DNA of 64,000 bases, taken from assembly GCF_042685265.1 (NCBI RefSeq), contig NZ_JBHUMX010000035.1; one strand, 5' to 3'. Source of the stretch: Oceanobacillus_B kapialis. GTDB lineage: Bacteria; Bacillota; Bacilli; Bacillales; Amphibacillaceae. Under the pieces are notes generated by a model. That model was not told where the DNA came from. It searched no databases and was given only the letters and a program-made list of their open reading frames with translations. This document shows positions 53,043 to 62,234 of this stretch, piece by piece (positions within the stretch are counted from its first letter, which is position 1; every line of letters starts with the position of its first letter). The translations under genes and the position numbers were made by a program.

Positions 53043-55106
53043 TTAATCAATCTTTAATAACTGTGCATTAATGGCTACGATAATGGTACTCAATGACATG
53101 AGAACTGCTCCAATAGCAGGAGTTATGAGGATACCCGCAAAATATAATACCCCTGCTGCAAGTGGAATAGCGATAATATTATACCCTGCAGCCCAAGCAA
53201 GATTCTGAACCATTTTTCGATAACTTGCTTTGGATAATTTGAAAATATTTAAGATATCAACCGGATTACTATTTACTAACACAACATCTGCTGTCTCAAT
53301 GGCAACATCAGTACCTGCTCCTATCGCAATACCTAAATCAGCCTCAGCGAGTGCAGGTGCATCATTGATTCCGTCCCCTATCATGGCAACCTTTCTATTA
53401 TTACTTCTTAGTTCTTTCACATACTTCGATTTCTCATGTGGGAGAACTTCTGCAATAACTTTTGTTAATCCGAGCTGTTCCCCTACATAATTTGCAACAC
53501 GGCTATTATCTCCCGTAATCATTACCGTTTCGATGCCTCGACTATTTAATGATTTAATGACCTTATAGGAAGAATCACGAATAATATCTGCTAAGGCAAT
53601 CATTCCTTGTAATTCATTGTCCTTTAATATAAACACAACTGTTTTCCCTTGCTCAGCAAGTTTCTCATAGGTCTTAACATCAAAAGTTAGGTTATTCTCC
53701 TTCATGGTGCCTGGGCTAAATACTGCAATTTCTGAGCCGTTCACTTTAGCTGTTAAGCCTTTACCAGTGAGTGTCTTATAGTCTGTTACATCATGATAAT
53801 GTTCAATGTTGCGTTTTTCTCCTTCTTTGACAATACCTCTTGCAATAGGGTGAGCAGACTGTGTCTCAACTGAATATGCTAATTTTAGTAATTCGTCTTC
53901 CTCTACACCTTCTGTTGGATGAATATCTGTTATGCCAAAGTCCCCTTCTGTAAGGGTACCCGTCTTATCAAATACCACGCGGTCCAGTTTCCAGGCACTT
54001 TCAAATGGTGTACGGTTACGTATTAATAACCCCTTTTTAGCTGCAATGGCTGTAGATCTAGACGTAACAAGTGGTCCAGCTAAACCAAGTGCGTGTGGGC
54101 AGGCTATAATGAGAACAGTAACCATTCTCTCTAATGCAAAGTCAAAATCTCCTGTAATACTCCAATAAGATATGGTTATAATACCTGAGACCACAGCTAT
54201 ATAAAATAACCATTTGGCCGCAATATCGGCAAATCCCTGTGCTTTAGATTTGGTCTTCTCTGCATCACTAACAAGTTTAATAACTTGAGATAAGTACGTG
54301 TCACTGCCGGTTTTATTGACATTGATTTTTAATACGCCTTCACCATTAACAGCACCGCCAATCGCTTCCATACCAGGCTCTTTTTCAACTGGTACAGATT
54401 CTCCTGTCAGCATCGATTCATCGACTGCCGATTCCCCTTCAAAAATTTCACCATCAAGCGGAATCTTTTCCCCTGACTTCACTAAAATCTGGTCTCCGGG
54501 TTGCAGATCTTCCACAGATACTTCCACTATATTTCCTGACGTATCTATCTTATGTGCTTCTTTTGGCATTAGTTTAATTAACTCTTCAAGTGCCTTAGAT
54601 GCTCCCATAACAGATTTCATCTCTACCCAGTGACCGAGAAGCATAATGACAATTAATGTTGCAAGTTCAAAGAAAAAGTCACTGCCTTCAATAAAGAAAG
54701 CTGTTAAGGAACTATACACATATGCCGTAACAATTGCTAGTGAGATTAACAACATCATCCCTGGTGCTTTTGCTTTTATTTCATCCCAAGCTCCAAGTAA
54801 AAAGGGCTTCCCACCATAGAAAAAGACTACTGTTGACAGTAAAAATAGCAATAATGTATTCCCGGAAAAATTTACTTCGTAGCCTATAAGCATTTGAATC
54901 ATAGGAGATAGATACGAAATAGGTATAGCTAAGATTAATGTTATCCAGAAACGCTTTTTAAAATCTTCTACCATGTGCCCATGATGATCACCATGTCCGC
55001 CACCATGATCAGCGTGATGTCCATGTTCACTGTGGTCGTGGGATGAATGGTTATGGTGTTCATCATGATGACTGTGCATGTTTTGTTTACTTTTATCTTG
55101 ACTCAT
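53043..55106 (-). CDS. copB: CopB-type P1B ATPase with histidine-rich N-terminus
   Basis: A 687-aa metal-exporting P-type ATPase. The first 45 residues hold about 16 histidines in place of HMA domains. The membrane motif is IIACPHALGLAGP (CPH), which marks the CopB/P1B-3 group linked to Cu(II), Cu(I) or Ag(I). DKTGTLTEG is the phosphorylation site and GDGINDAPAL the hinge. It complements CopA as a second exporter. A CsoR-type site overlaps its promoter and the copper storage protein gene is divergent. Confidence 0.93.
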   Translation of the reverse strand: MSQDKSKQNMHSHHDEHHNHSSHDHSEHGHHADHGGGHGDHHGHMVEDFKKRFWITLILAIPISYLSPMIQMLIGYEVNFSGNTLLLFLLSTVVFFYGGKPFLLGAWDEIKAKAPGMMLLISLAIVTAYVYSSLTAFFIEGSDFFFELATLIVIMLLGHWVEMKSVMGASKALEELIKLMPKEAHKIDTSGNIVEVSVEDLQPGDQILVKSGEKIPLDGEIFEGESAVDESMLTGESVPVEKEPGMEAIGGAVNGEGVLKINVNKTGSDTYLSQVIKLVSDAEKTKSKAQGFADIAAKWLFYIAVVSGIITISYWSITGDFDFALERMVTVLIIACPHALGLAGPLVTSRSTAIAAKKGLLIRNRTPFESAWKLDRVVFDKTGTLTEGDFGITDIHPTEGVEEDELLKLAYSVETQSAHPIARGIVKEGEKRNIEHYHDVTDYKTLTGKGLTAKVNGSEIAVFSPGTMKENNLTFDVKTYEKLAEQGKTVVFILKDNELQGMIALADIIRDSSYKVIKSLNSRGIETVMITGDNSRVANYVGEQLGLTKVIAEVLPHEKSKYVKELRSNNRKVAMIGDGINDAPALAEADLGIAIGAGTDVAIETADVVLVNSNPVDILNIFKLSKASYRKMVQNLAWAAGYNIIAIPLAAGVLYFAGILITPAIGAVLMSLSTIIVAINAQLLKID

Positions 55107-55168
55107 TTCATTACCTCCTTGCTCTATTTAGGATGTTCCAGTGTTCTATTATTATCCTCATTTTTACT

Positions 55169-55185
55169 ATACCCCTGTATCGTAT
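55169..55185. promoter_or_regulatory. CsoR-type operator 3, copB promoter
   Basis: ATACCCCTGTATCGTAT fits ATACCCC-N6-GTAT. On the minus strand TTGTTT, 18 bp and TATAGT form the promoter, and the operator covers most of the spacer and the -10. It lies in the shared region with the divergent copper storage gene. Confidence 0.75.
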
Positions 55186-55298
55186 ATTAAAACAAATAAA
55201 CCGATTAACCTTTGTACAAATTTTAGTTTAGTTGAGTACAAAGTGGGAATGGTATAAAAAAGAATAAACACTTAATTTAATAGGAGGAGGTTTTAAAC

Positions 55299-55625
55299 AT
55301 GTCCCATGAAAAAAACCAAGAACTAATCCAAGCTTTACACGAGTGTGCGGCAGCATGTAACCATTGTTTTGATGCTTGCCTTAAAGAGGAAGATGTCAAC
55401 ATGATGGCTGAATGTATTCGGTTGGATAGAGAATGTGCGGATATTTGTAGTTACTTAGAACATGCGCTTGCAAGAAACACACCTTTTGCTTCAGAATTAG
55501 CTTCAGTATGTGCCAAGATCTGTGAAGCATGTGGAAATGAGTGTAAAAAGCATGAATATGAGCATTGTCAAAAATGTGCGGAAGCTTGTTTTAAATGTGC
55601 AGAAACTTGTAAGAAGATTGCTTGA
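55299..55625 (+). CDS. Four-helix bundle copper storage protein (Csp, YhjQ-like)
   Basis: A 108-aa cytosolic protein with 16 cysteines, mostly spaced CxxxC or CxxC along amphipathic helices (HECAAACNHCFDACLKEED). It closely resembles B. subtilis YhjQ and the Csp3 family, whose helix bundle is filled with Cu(I) ions. It has no signal peptide, so storage is in the cytoplasm. AGGAGG precedes the ATG. Divergent from copB, with a terminator after it. Confidence 0.92.
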   Translation: MSHEKNQELIQALHECAAACNHCFDACLKEEDVNMMAECIRLDRECADICSYLEHALARNTPFASELASVCAKICEACGNECKKHEYEHCQKCAEACFKCAETCKKIA

Positions 55626-55641
55626 TCATCCCCTAAATAAG

Positions 55642-55685
55642 AAGTTGCTCCTTGAAGCATTAAGCCTCTTGGAGCAACTTTTTTT
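55642..55685 (+). terminator. Terminator of the copper storage protein gene
   Basis: Stem AAGTTGCTCC / GGAGCAACTT (19-nt loop) followed by seven T. Confidence 0.9.
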
Positions 55686-56335
55686 ATGAAACATTTTACC
55701 TGTCTGTGTCTATTGCAAAAGTTTTTTCATACATGTGACATGAAAGATAACATTGGCATGGAATAAAGCATTAAAATGTCAGGTCGATAGAACCTTTCAT
55801 ATCAAGTATTCTCGGTCTAAATAACATGAAATACATATTTAGTCTTACCAACTTTCTCCACACAATTTGTAAAATCATTAAAAGAATACAACTCTTAACA
55901 TCTTTTTACTTATCAAATAAATTTCTGACGTTTTTTTGATTAATATTAAAATAATTTCAAATTAATTTGAATAAAGGACTCTCAATTTTTCATTATTATT
56001 GAAGTATTTTTGTGATGTGTAATAAAAATCATTTTTTTATATGAAGGTACATTTTCGTTTTAAAAATAAGTTGTTCTTTTGTGATTAATGAGATTTTTAT
56101 TCGATATTTATATAATAGTCCGAATCACTCTAGAAACCGAAGGTCTTCCTGATCCGATTCAGGAAGATCTTCGGTCTTATTATGTTTGAAAAAGGAAGTG
56201 TTCATAAAAGTAGAGGTAATGCATGAAGAAAAGCAGAACAAACTAACGGATTCCTTTCCATGCTTACTGTTCTTATGTTGTAGTTAATTTATAGAAACCT
56301 TTGAATTGCAAATTACTTTTATTGACATATATGGA
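55686..56335. other. AT-rich gene-free interval of about 650 bp
   Basis: No reading frame with a plausible start and ribosome site was found. It is poorer in GC than its left neighbours. The only clear structure is the hairpin at 56136-56175. This marks the left edge of the accessory segment. Confidence 0.6.
56136..56175. other. Strong isolated hairpin in a gene-free region
   Basis: Arms ACCGAAGGTCTTCCTGA and TCAGGAAGATCTTCGGT pair at 16 of 17 positions around a 6-nt loop, and CTTATTAT follows. TATAAT lies 20 bp upstream (56111-56116). It could be a terminator or part of a short RNA. Confidence 0.5.
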
Positions 56336-56989
56336 CTACTTACGACTGCCGAATAATTTCTTGATTTCTGGATCAGATTTTCCACCTTCTTGTTTGTCAG
56401 TAAAGAAAAAACTCAAATTTTTGTCTCTACAAAATGTTTCATATAGTTCCTTACGTAGCGATTCTGCTTTATTACTATTCTCTATACTGCGTTTATTAGG
56501 TTTTCCACCTTTCCTCGTCCCATTACGACGTACATCATAGCAGTATATTGCATTAGGATTATTTCCCTCTACACGACTACCGATCAATATCCTTTGTCTA
56601 TCACCTTTATTTACAATTTTTTCTTTCGGTATAAAATTAGAAAATACCTCAGAAAAATCTTTGAATAGATCTCTATTAGCATTACCTCTCTCTATGCCAA
56701 AAAAGGCACAAAATTCCGCAACACTATAAAAATGAACATTAAAGAAATCCACATAACCGAAAAGTGAATTATTATTTGTATTGTTACTTGGTACAAATTC
56801 TACTTTAGCCTTAGCGTAAGTGCTTGGTTTCCTCTCATTATCTCTATAGCGAGTTAATATTACAAAATAGGAATATCCTTTATATCTAAATGGAAATGAA
56901 TCAATAATCCAGTCTTTTACTTCCATATCCTTTAATAAAAAAGGCAAATTCTTAAAAAGTAATTCTACTTTTGGGTTATCTTTTTTCAT
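56336..56989 (-). CDS. Unrecognised 217-aa protein
   Basis: A soluble-looking, basic protein (about 217 aa) in the low-GC segment. It has no signal peptide or membrane helix. A beta-rich N-terminal half (YSYFVILTRYRDNERKPSTYAKAKVEFV) is followed by a helical middle (HFYSVAEFCAFFGIERGNANRDLFKDF) and a Lys/Arg-rich tail (NGTRKGGKPNKRSIENSNKAESLRKELYETF). I do not recognise the family. GGGGGAG precedes the ATG, supporting expression. It precedes the terminus of the CzcO-like gene, in the same orientation, with a 39-bp gap, and may be co-transcribed with it. Confidence 0.7.
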   Translation of the reverse strand: MKKDNPKVELLFKNLPFLLKDMEVKDWIIDSFPFRYKGYSYFVILTRYRDNERKPSTYAKAKVEFVPSNNTNNNSLFGYVDFFNVHFYSVAEFCAFFGIERGNANRDLFKDFSEVFSNFIPKEKIVNKGDRQRILIGSRVEGNNPNAIYCYDVRRNGTRKGGKPNKRSIENSNKAESLRKELYETFCRDKNLSFFFTDKQEGGKSDPEIKKLFGSRK

Positions 56990-57028
56990 AATACTCCCCC
57001 TTTGTTATGGCGCAGTAATATCTATCCC

Positions 57029-58063
57029 TTACTTCATAATTTGATTTGCTAGATATTGAGCATCATTTCCCACACCTTGTAAAAGAGCCGATCCACGTCT
57101 ATATTGCCATGGAAGTCCCAAAAAGTATAAACCTGTCACATTAGTTACTCCTCTATCATGAATTGGTTTATCATTTTCATCAATTATCCCTGCAACTTCC
57201 AACCAACTATAGTCAGATGTGAAGCCGGTAGCCCATATTACGTTTTGTACATTATGTGAAGATTCACCGTTGAAAGTAACTGTATTTCCATTACAATTTG
57301 AAGTTCTTCCTTTAACAATTACCTTTCCTTCTTTAATTGCTTTTTTTAATTCAAATCCAAATATAGGATCCCCTCTATTTTGAATCTTTCTTCCTATGTA
57401 TGATTTTGAGGAAGCTTTCAATATACCAACTTTATCGAACCACCAGAATATGCTACGTTTGCCTACTATTAAAGGCATAAAACTTAATCTTTGGCTAGTT
57501 GATAAATATACTCCCCTTTCTCGAGAAATTTCTTCTGCAATCTGTGCACCACTATTCCCACCACCGACCACTAATACATTCCCCTCTACTAATTGAGAGG
57601 GATTTCGATACTCGGATGAATGCAAATGTAAAACATCTTTCGATAGATCATTTGCAAATGTTGGAATCCGTGGCTTCTGAAATGGTCCTGTTGCAATTAC
57701 GACATTCTTAGCTTGATACTCTGTTTGATTTGATGTTATATGAAATAAGTTCTCCTTCCTTCTAACCGTTATTACTTCGGTATCAAAGCGAATAGGTAAA
57801 TTAAATGTTTCTACATATGCTTTTAGATAATTTGCTATTTCGTCTTTTTTAGGGTATTCATGAGCCCTACCTTTTAGCTCTAATCCCGGTAACGAGCTAT
57901 ATAACCTTGGTGTAAATAAAACAAGCGAATCATATCGATTTTTCCATATCTCCCCCACCTTGCTATTCCTCTCTAAGATTAAGAAAGAATGGTTATGTTG
58001 TTTTAAGTAATAACCCATTGCTAGTCCTGCTTGGCCCGCCCCAATTACTATAGTTTCATACAT
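57029..58063 (-). CDS. czcO: CzcO-like FAD/NAD(P)-dependent oxidoreductase
   Basis: A 344-aa flavoprotein of the CzcO/FMO-like group. FAD-binding VIGAGQAGLAMGYYL lies at the N-terminus, NAD(P)-binding VLVVGGGNSGAQIAEEI at about residue 163, and VIWATGFTSDYSWL with the late GLYFLGLPWQ near the C-terminus. Often found next to metal-resistance genes of the cad/czc type. Its reaction is unknown. It is divergent from cadC, sharing a 140-bp region. Confidence 0.85.
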   Translation of the reverse strand: MYETIVIGAGQAGLAMGYYLKQHNHSFLILERNSKVGEIWKNRYDSLVLFTPRLYSSLPGLELKGRAHEYPKKDEIANYLKAYVETFNLPIRFDTEVITVRRKENLFHITSNQTEYQAKNVVIATGPFQKPRIPTFANDLSKDVLHLHSSEYRNPSQLVEGNVLVVGGGNSGAQIAEEISRERGVYLSTSQRLSFMPLIVGKRSIFWWFDKVGILKASSKSYIGRKIQNRGDPIFGFELKKAIKEGKVIVKGRTSNCNGNTVTFNGESSHNVQNVIWATGFTSDYSWLEVAGIIDENDKPIHDRGVTNVTGLYFLGLPWQYRRGSALLQGVGNDAQYLANQIMK

Positions 58064-58135
58064 TTTCTATCACTTCCAGCTCCTTAATATATAGGATTAT
58101 ATTAACACATTAAAATACTCATTTGAATATAATAA

Positions 58136-58192
58136 TTGACAAATATTATTAATGTGAATAAACTTTAAACAAATAGTCAAATAATCATTAGA
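58136..58192 (+). promoter_or_regulatory. cadC-cadA promoter with CadC-like operator
   Basis: TTGACA (58136-58141), 17 bp, TAAACT (58159-58164) form a promoter. Immediately downstream TCAAATAATCATTAGA (58177-58192) is a 12-of-16 palindrome of the TCAAAT-type bound by CadC/SmtB regulators; a related CATTTGAATAT half lies at 58120-58130. Confidence 0.6.
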
Positions 58193-58205
58193 ATGAGGTG
58201 AGCAA

Positions 58206-58589
58206 ATGAGTAAAAAAAGGGTTTCTAATACTTCCAAAGATACATGTGAGACGTTTTGTTTTGATCAAGAAAAAGTAAATAGAATTCAACCACAAATTGA
58301 ACAAGTTAACGGAGTTGAAATGACCTTCAAGGCCTTAGCTGATGCAACCCGGGTAAAAATAGCTTATGCACTAACATTAGAGGATGAATTGTGTGTATGT
58401 GATGTCGCTAATATTATAGGTTCAACAACAGCCACTGCATCTCATCATTTACGATTGTTGCGTAATATGGGCTTGGCTAAGTATCGTAAAGAAGGAAAAT
58501 TAGTTTTTTATTCACTAGAAGATGGCCATGTAAGGAAGCTAGTAGAAGTAGCCCTGACGCTTCAAAAGGAGAGTGTTACCGTTGAGTGA
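58206..58589 (+). CDS. cadC: Cadmium-responsive ArsR/SmtB repressor CadC
   Basis: A 127-aa winged-helix repressor with the CadC metal site: N-terminal cysteines (DTCETFCFD) plus the ELCVCDVA pair in the alpha-3 region, and the DNA-reading helix in STTATASHHLRLL. Cd(II), Pb(II) or Zn(II) should release it from DNA. GAGGTGAG precedes the ATG. It overlaps cadA by eight bases. Confidence 0.95.
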   Translation: MSKKRVSNTSKDTCETFCFDQEKVNRIQPQIEQVNGVEMTFKALADATRVKIAYALTLEDELCVCDVANIIGSTTATASHHLRLLRNMGLAKYRKEGKLVFYSLEDGHVRKLVEVALTLQKESVTVE

Positions 58590-60729
58590 TACAATAGAGG
58601 ACAAAAGTGTATATCGTGTTGAAGGATTTTCATGTGCGAACTGTGCAGGTAAGTTCGAAAAAAATGTGAAGAATCTTCCTGGAGTCCAAGATGCGAAGGT
58701 TAATTTTGGAGCATCTAAAATTTCTGTTTATGGAGAAACGTCAGTTGAAGAGTTAGAAAAAGCAGGCGCTTTTGAAAGTCTTAAAGTATCACCTGAAAAG
58801 CCTATTAGAGAAGCAAAAAAAGAAATTGAAAAAGAAAAAAAGGAACCATTCTATAAAAGGCACAGTACGTTATTATATGCTTCCTTATTAATTATTTTTG
58901 GTTATGTATCTCAGATTGTTAATGGAGAAGACAACTTTATCACTTCTTTATTATTTGCGACATCCATTGTAATTGGTGGGTACTCCCTTTTTAAAGTTGG
59001 AATTCAAAATCTAATTCGTCTTGACTTCGACATGAAAACACTTATGACCGTTGCCATTATTGGCGCTGCTATTATTGGTGAATGGGCGGAAGGTGCCATA
59101 GTTGTTATTCTCTTTGCAATAAGTGAAGCTCTAGAAAGATTCTCAATGGATAGGGCAAGACAATCCATTCGATCCTTAATGGATATTGCACCAAAAGAGG
59201 CGCTCATTAGACGAAATGGCCAGGATATGATGATTCATGTCAATAACATCGCTATTGGGGATATTATGATTGTTAAACCGGGTCAGAAGATTTCTATGGA
59301 TGGTGTAGTTCTTCGTGGTAACTCTGCAGTCAACCAGGCAACAATCACTGGTGAATCGGTACCAGTTGGAAAAACAGTTGAAGACGAGGTTTTTGCAGGT
59401 ACACTAAATGAAGAAGGTTTACTTGAGGTAGAAATAACAAAACTAGTTGAAGATACAACCATTTCTAAAATTATCCATCTTGTAGAGGAAGCACAAAGTG
59501 AACGTGCTCCGTCTCAAGCCTTTGTTGATAAGTTTGCTAAATATTACACACCTATAATTATGGGGATAGCGGCATTAGTTGCTATTGTACCTCCTTTGTT
59601 TTTTGATGGAAGTTGGGAAACATGGGTTTATCAAGGATTAGCTGTTCTGGTGGTAGGTTGCCCTTGTGCTTTGGTTATTTCTACTCCAATTTCCATTGTG
59701 TCAGCAATCGGAAATGCTGCTAAAAAGGGTGTTCTCGTAAAAGGCGGTATTTATTTAGAAGAAATTGGTTCACTAAAAGCTATTGCATTTGATAAGACGG
59801 GTACACTAACAAAAGGAGTGCCAGTTGTAACTGATTATAAAATGTTAAACCATAATACAAATCAGAAAGAACTATTGTCCATCATAACTGCATTGGAATA
59901 TCATTCCCAACATCCTCTTGCTTCAGCAATTATGAAAATGGCAGAAGAAGAGAACGCTCCTTATACTGAAGTTGTAGTAGATGATTTCAACTCTATAACT
60001 GGTAAAGGTATTAAGGGTACAATAAACGGAATAACGTACTACATTGGTAGTCCAAAACTCTTTAAGGAATTATTAACAGTTGGTTTTAGTAAGGAACTAA
60101 AAGAAATTATTACAACTCTACAAAATCAAGGTAAAACTGCAATGATTATTGGAACTGAAAAAGAAATACATGCCGTTATTGCAGTTGCAGATGAAGTACG
60201 TGATTCAAGTAAGGAAGTTGTTAGTAGGTTACATCAAATCGGAATCAAAAAAACGATTATGCTTACAGGTGATAACAAAGGCACCGCAAAAGCTATCGGA
60301 GATTATGTTGGAGTATCAGATGTTCAGGCAGAACTTTTACCACAAGACAAATTAGATTATATTAAACAATTAAGATCCGAGTACGGTAATGTAGGAATGG
60401 TCGGAGATGGCATCAATGATGCCCCTGCTCTAGCTGCCTCTACGGTTGGAATTGCTATGGGGGGAGCTGGTACAGATACAGCACTCGAAACAGCAGATGT
60501 TGCATTGATGGCTGATGATTTAAGAAAGCTTCCATTTACAGTGAAATTAAGTCGTAAAACTTTAAATATCATTAAGCAGAATATCACCTTTGCACTCGCT
60601 ATTAAGTTGATTGCTTTATTGTTGGTGGTTCCCGGTTGGTTAACCCTATGGATTGCAATTATTTCAGATATGGGGGCAACTCTCCTAGTTGCATTAAATG
60701 GGTTACGACTCATGAGAGTGAAAGAATAG
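58582..60729 (+). CDS. cadA: Cadmium-exporting P1B-type ATPase CadA
   Basis: A 715-aa Cd(II)/Zn(II) exporter: one N-terminal HMA domain with GFSCANCAGKF (about residue 17), membrane motif VVGCPCALVISTPI (CPC), phosphorylation motif DKTGTLTKG, and GDGINDAPALA. I choose the TTG at 58582, which has AAGGAGAG upstream and overlaps the cadC stop, implying translational coupling. The family length of about 710-730 aa fits. Confidence 0.95.
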   Translation: MSDTIEDKSVYRVEGFSCANCAGKFEKNVKNLPGVQDAKVNFGASKISVYGETSVEELEKAGAFESLKVSPEKPIREAKKEIEKEKKEPFYKRHSTLLYASLLIIFGYVSQIVNGEDNFITSLLFATSIVIGGYSLFKVGIQNLIRLDFDMKTLMTVAIIGAAIIGEWAEGAIVVILFAISEALERFSMDRARQSIRSLMDIAPKEALIRRNGQDMMIHVNNIAIGDIMIVKPGQKISMDGVVLRGNSAVNQATITGESVPVGKTVEDEVFAGTLNEEGLLEVEITKLVEDTTISKIIHLVEEAQSERAPSQAFVDKFAKYYTPIIMGIAALVAIVPPLFFDGSWETWVYQGLAVLVVGCPCALVISTPISIVSAIGNAAKKGVLVKGGIYLEEIGSLKAIAFDKTGTLTKGVPVVTDYKMLNHNTNQKELLSIITALEYHSQHPLASAIMKMAEEENAPYTEVVVDDFNSITGKGIKGTINGITYYIGSPKLFKELLTVGFSKELKEIITTLQNQGKTAMIIGTEKEIHAVIAVADEVRDSSKEVVSRLHQIGIKKTIMLTGDNKGTAKAIGDYVGVSDVQAELLPQDKLDYIKQLRSEYGNVGMVGDGINDAPALAASTVGIAMGGAGTDTALETADVALMADDLRKLPFTVKLSRKTLNIIKQNITFALAIKLIALLLVVPGWLTLWIAIISDMGATLLVALNGLRLMRVKE

Positions 60730-60736
60730 ATGAAAA

Positions 60737-60765
60737 AGGGCTTCCCGGTTTTTCTGGAAAGCCCT
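60737..60765 (+). terminator. Terminator of cadCA
   Basis: Hairpin AGGGCTTCC / GGAAAGCCCT followed by a short CTTCT tail. The U-tract is weak. Confidence 0.55.
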
Positions 60766-60825
60766 CTTCTAATAGACTAGAGGTTAACACATTATTACTT
60801 AATATAAATTAGGAGATGTTGATCA

Positions 60826-61440
60826 ATGGCTACAACGCTTATCTCAGCTTTTGCCGTATTTTTATCAACAAGTATAGATTACATAATAATATTAGTAGTA
60901 TTGTTCTCAAAATTTAAAAAGCAAAAAAATGGTGTTAAGAATATTGGGTTAGGGCAATATCTTGGACTAACTATCTTAATTGTAATTAGTCTTTTAGCTG
61001 CAAGTGGACTTGCCTTCTTTTCACAAAAGTGGATTGGTTTATTAGGATTACTACCTATTTATATAGGTCTCAAGGAATTATTCAAATCTGAAGACGAAGA
61101 GGATCAGGATAGAAAAGAAATCTTAGAATCAACTAGCAAGTTCAGTAAATTATTTCTTAGTGTAACAGTAATTTCTTTAGCAGCCGGAGGGGATAACTTA
61201 GGTGTGTACATCCCTTATTTCACAACATTAAATATCTTTGGACTATCTGCTACAATCATTATATTTTACGTGTTATCTGCCGTTTTACTATATATTTGTT
61301 ACCGTTTATCCACCTTTAAGGCAGTTTCAGAAACAGTAGAAAAATATCAAAGAATAATTGTTCCCATTGTATTTGTTCCTTTAGGTATTATGATTATGTA
61401 CGAAAATGGGACTTTTAGTATGTTAGTGAATTTATTTTAA
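60826..61440 (+). CDS. cadD: Cadmium resistance transporter CadD
   Basis: A 204-aa membrane protein with about five to six helices and the CadD family layout: DYIIILVVLFSKF near the N-terminus, LPIYIGLKELF, SVTVISLAAGGDNLGVYIPYF (about residues 110-130) and VPLGIMIMYENGTFSML at the end. Staphylococcal CadD gives cadmium resistance. It has its own GGAGATG site 97 bp downstream of cadA and may have a separate promoter. Confidence 0.92.
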   Translation: MATTLISAFAVFLSTSIDYIIILVVLFSKFKKQKNGVKNIGLGQYLGLTILIVISLLAASGLAFFSQKWIGLLGLLPIYIGLKELFKSEDEEDQDRKEILESTSKFSKLFLSVTVISLAAGGDNLGVYIPYFTTLNIFGLSATIIIFYVLSAVLLYICYRLSTFKAVSETVEKYQRIIVPIVFVPLGIMIMYENGTFSMLVNLF

Positions 61441-61559
61441 TGTTTTAGAATGATCAGCGCTTGTTTATGAATATTGTTTGAACAATGCTTGCTTAATTTA
61501 AATTTATAAGAAATAGATGATACTATTAACTCTACATAATAAATTTAGAGAGGTGTTTT

Positions 61560-62231
61560 ATGAAAGGTTCGCCATTAAAAATTATAGTAATAATCACGTT
61601 GATTGTCGTTGCACTAATAGTTGTACTGGTTGTATTAAATAATAATTCTTCTCAATCTAAGCTAGGGACAACCTTTGAAGATCAACCTTCTATTGAGGGG
61701 CAGCCAACATTGGGTGATGCAGATGCTCCGGTAACAGTAGTAGAATTTGGAGATTTTAAGTGTCCATCCTGTAAAGCATGGGGAGAAACCATTTATCCAC
61801 AGTTAGTAAGTGATTATGTAGATACTGGTAAAGTCAAATTTTCGTTTATAAATGTACTATTTCACGGAGAAGAATCAAAATTAGGTTCACTGGCAGCAGA
61901 ATCAGTTTATAATCAAAACCCTGAAGCATATTGGGATTTTCATAAGGAACTTTTCAATGAACAACCTAGTGAAAACCATGACAGCAAATGGATAACAACG
62001 GAGAAGATATTGGAAGTTGCTAAAAGTGTATCAAATATCGATACAGAGAAATTAAAATCAGATATCGAAACCAATGCAGCCATGAATGAGATTAATAAAG
62101 ATACAGAGCTAGTAAATAAGTTTGAAGTAAAACTTACACCAACTATTATGATAAACGATATAATGATTGAAGATCCTTTTGATTATGAGGTAATCAAACA
62201 AGTAATAGATAAAGAATTAGAGGATAATTAG
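61560..62231 (+). CDS. bdbD: BdbD-type thiol-disulfide oxidoreductase
   Basis: A 223-aa DsbA-fold protein with an N-terminal membrane anchor (about residues 8-28). The active site is FGDFKCPSCKAWG (CPSC, about residues 70-73) and the cis-proline lies in KLTPTIMIND. It should oxidise exported thiols, with its redox partner BdbC encoded four bases downstream. The pair is often found next to cadmium-resistance genes on mobile DNA. Confidence 0.93.
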   Translation: MKGSPLKIIVIITLIVVALIVVLVVLNNNSSQSKLGTTFEDQPSIEGQPTLGDADAPVTVVEFGDFKCPSCKAWGETIYPQLVSDYVDTGKVKFSFINVLFHGEESKLGSLAAESVYNQNPEAYWDFHKELFNEQPSENHDSKWITTEKILEVAKSVSNIDTEKLKSDIETNAAMNEINKDTELVNKFEVKLTPTIMINDIMIEDPFDYEVIKQVIDKELEDN

Positions 62232-62234
62232 ATT

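Noticed and set aside
36078..55745. Shared ATGTGACATGAAAG at about 36080 and 55729
   Set aside because: A single 14-base match in 64 kb of AT-rich DNA is expected by chance and the contexts differ.
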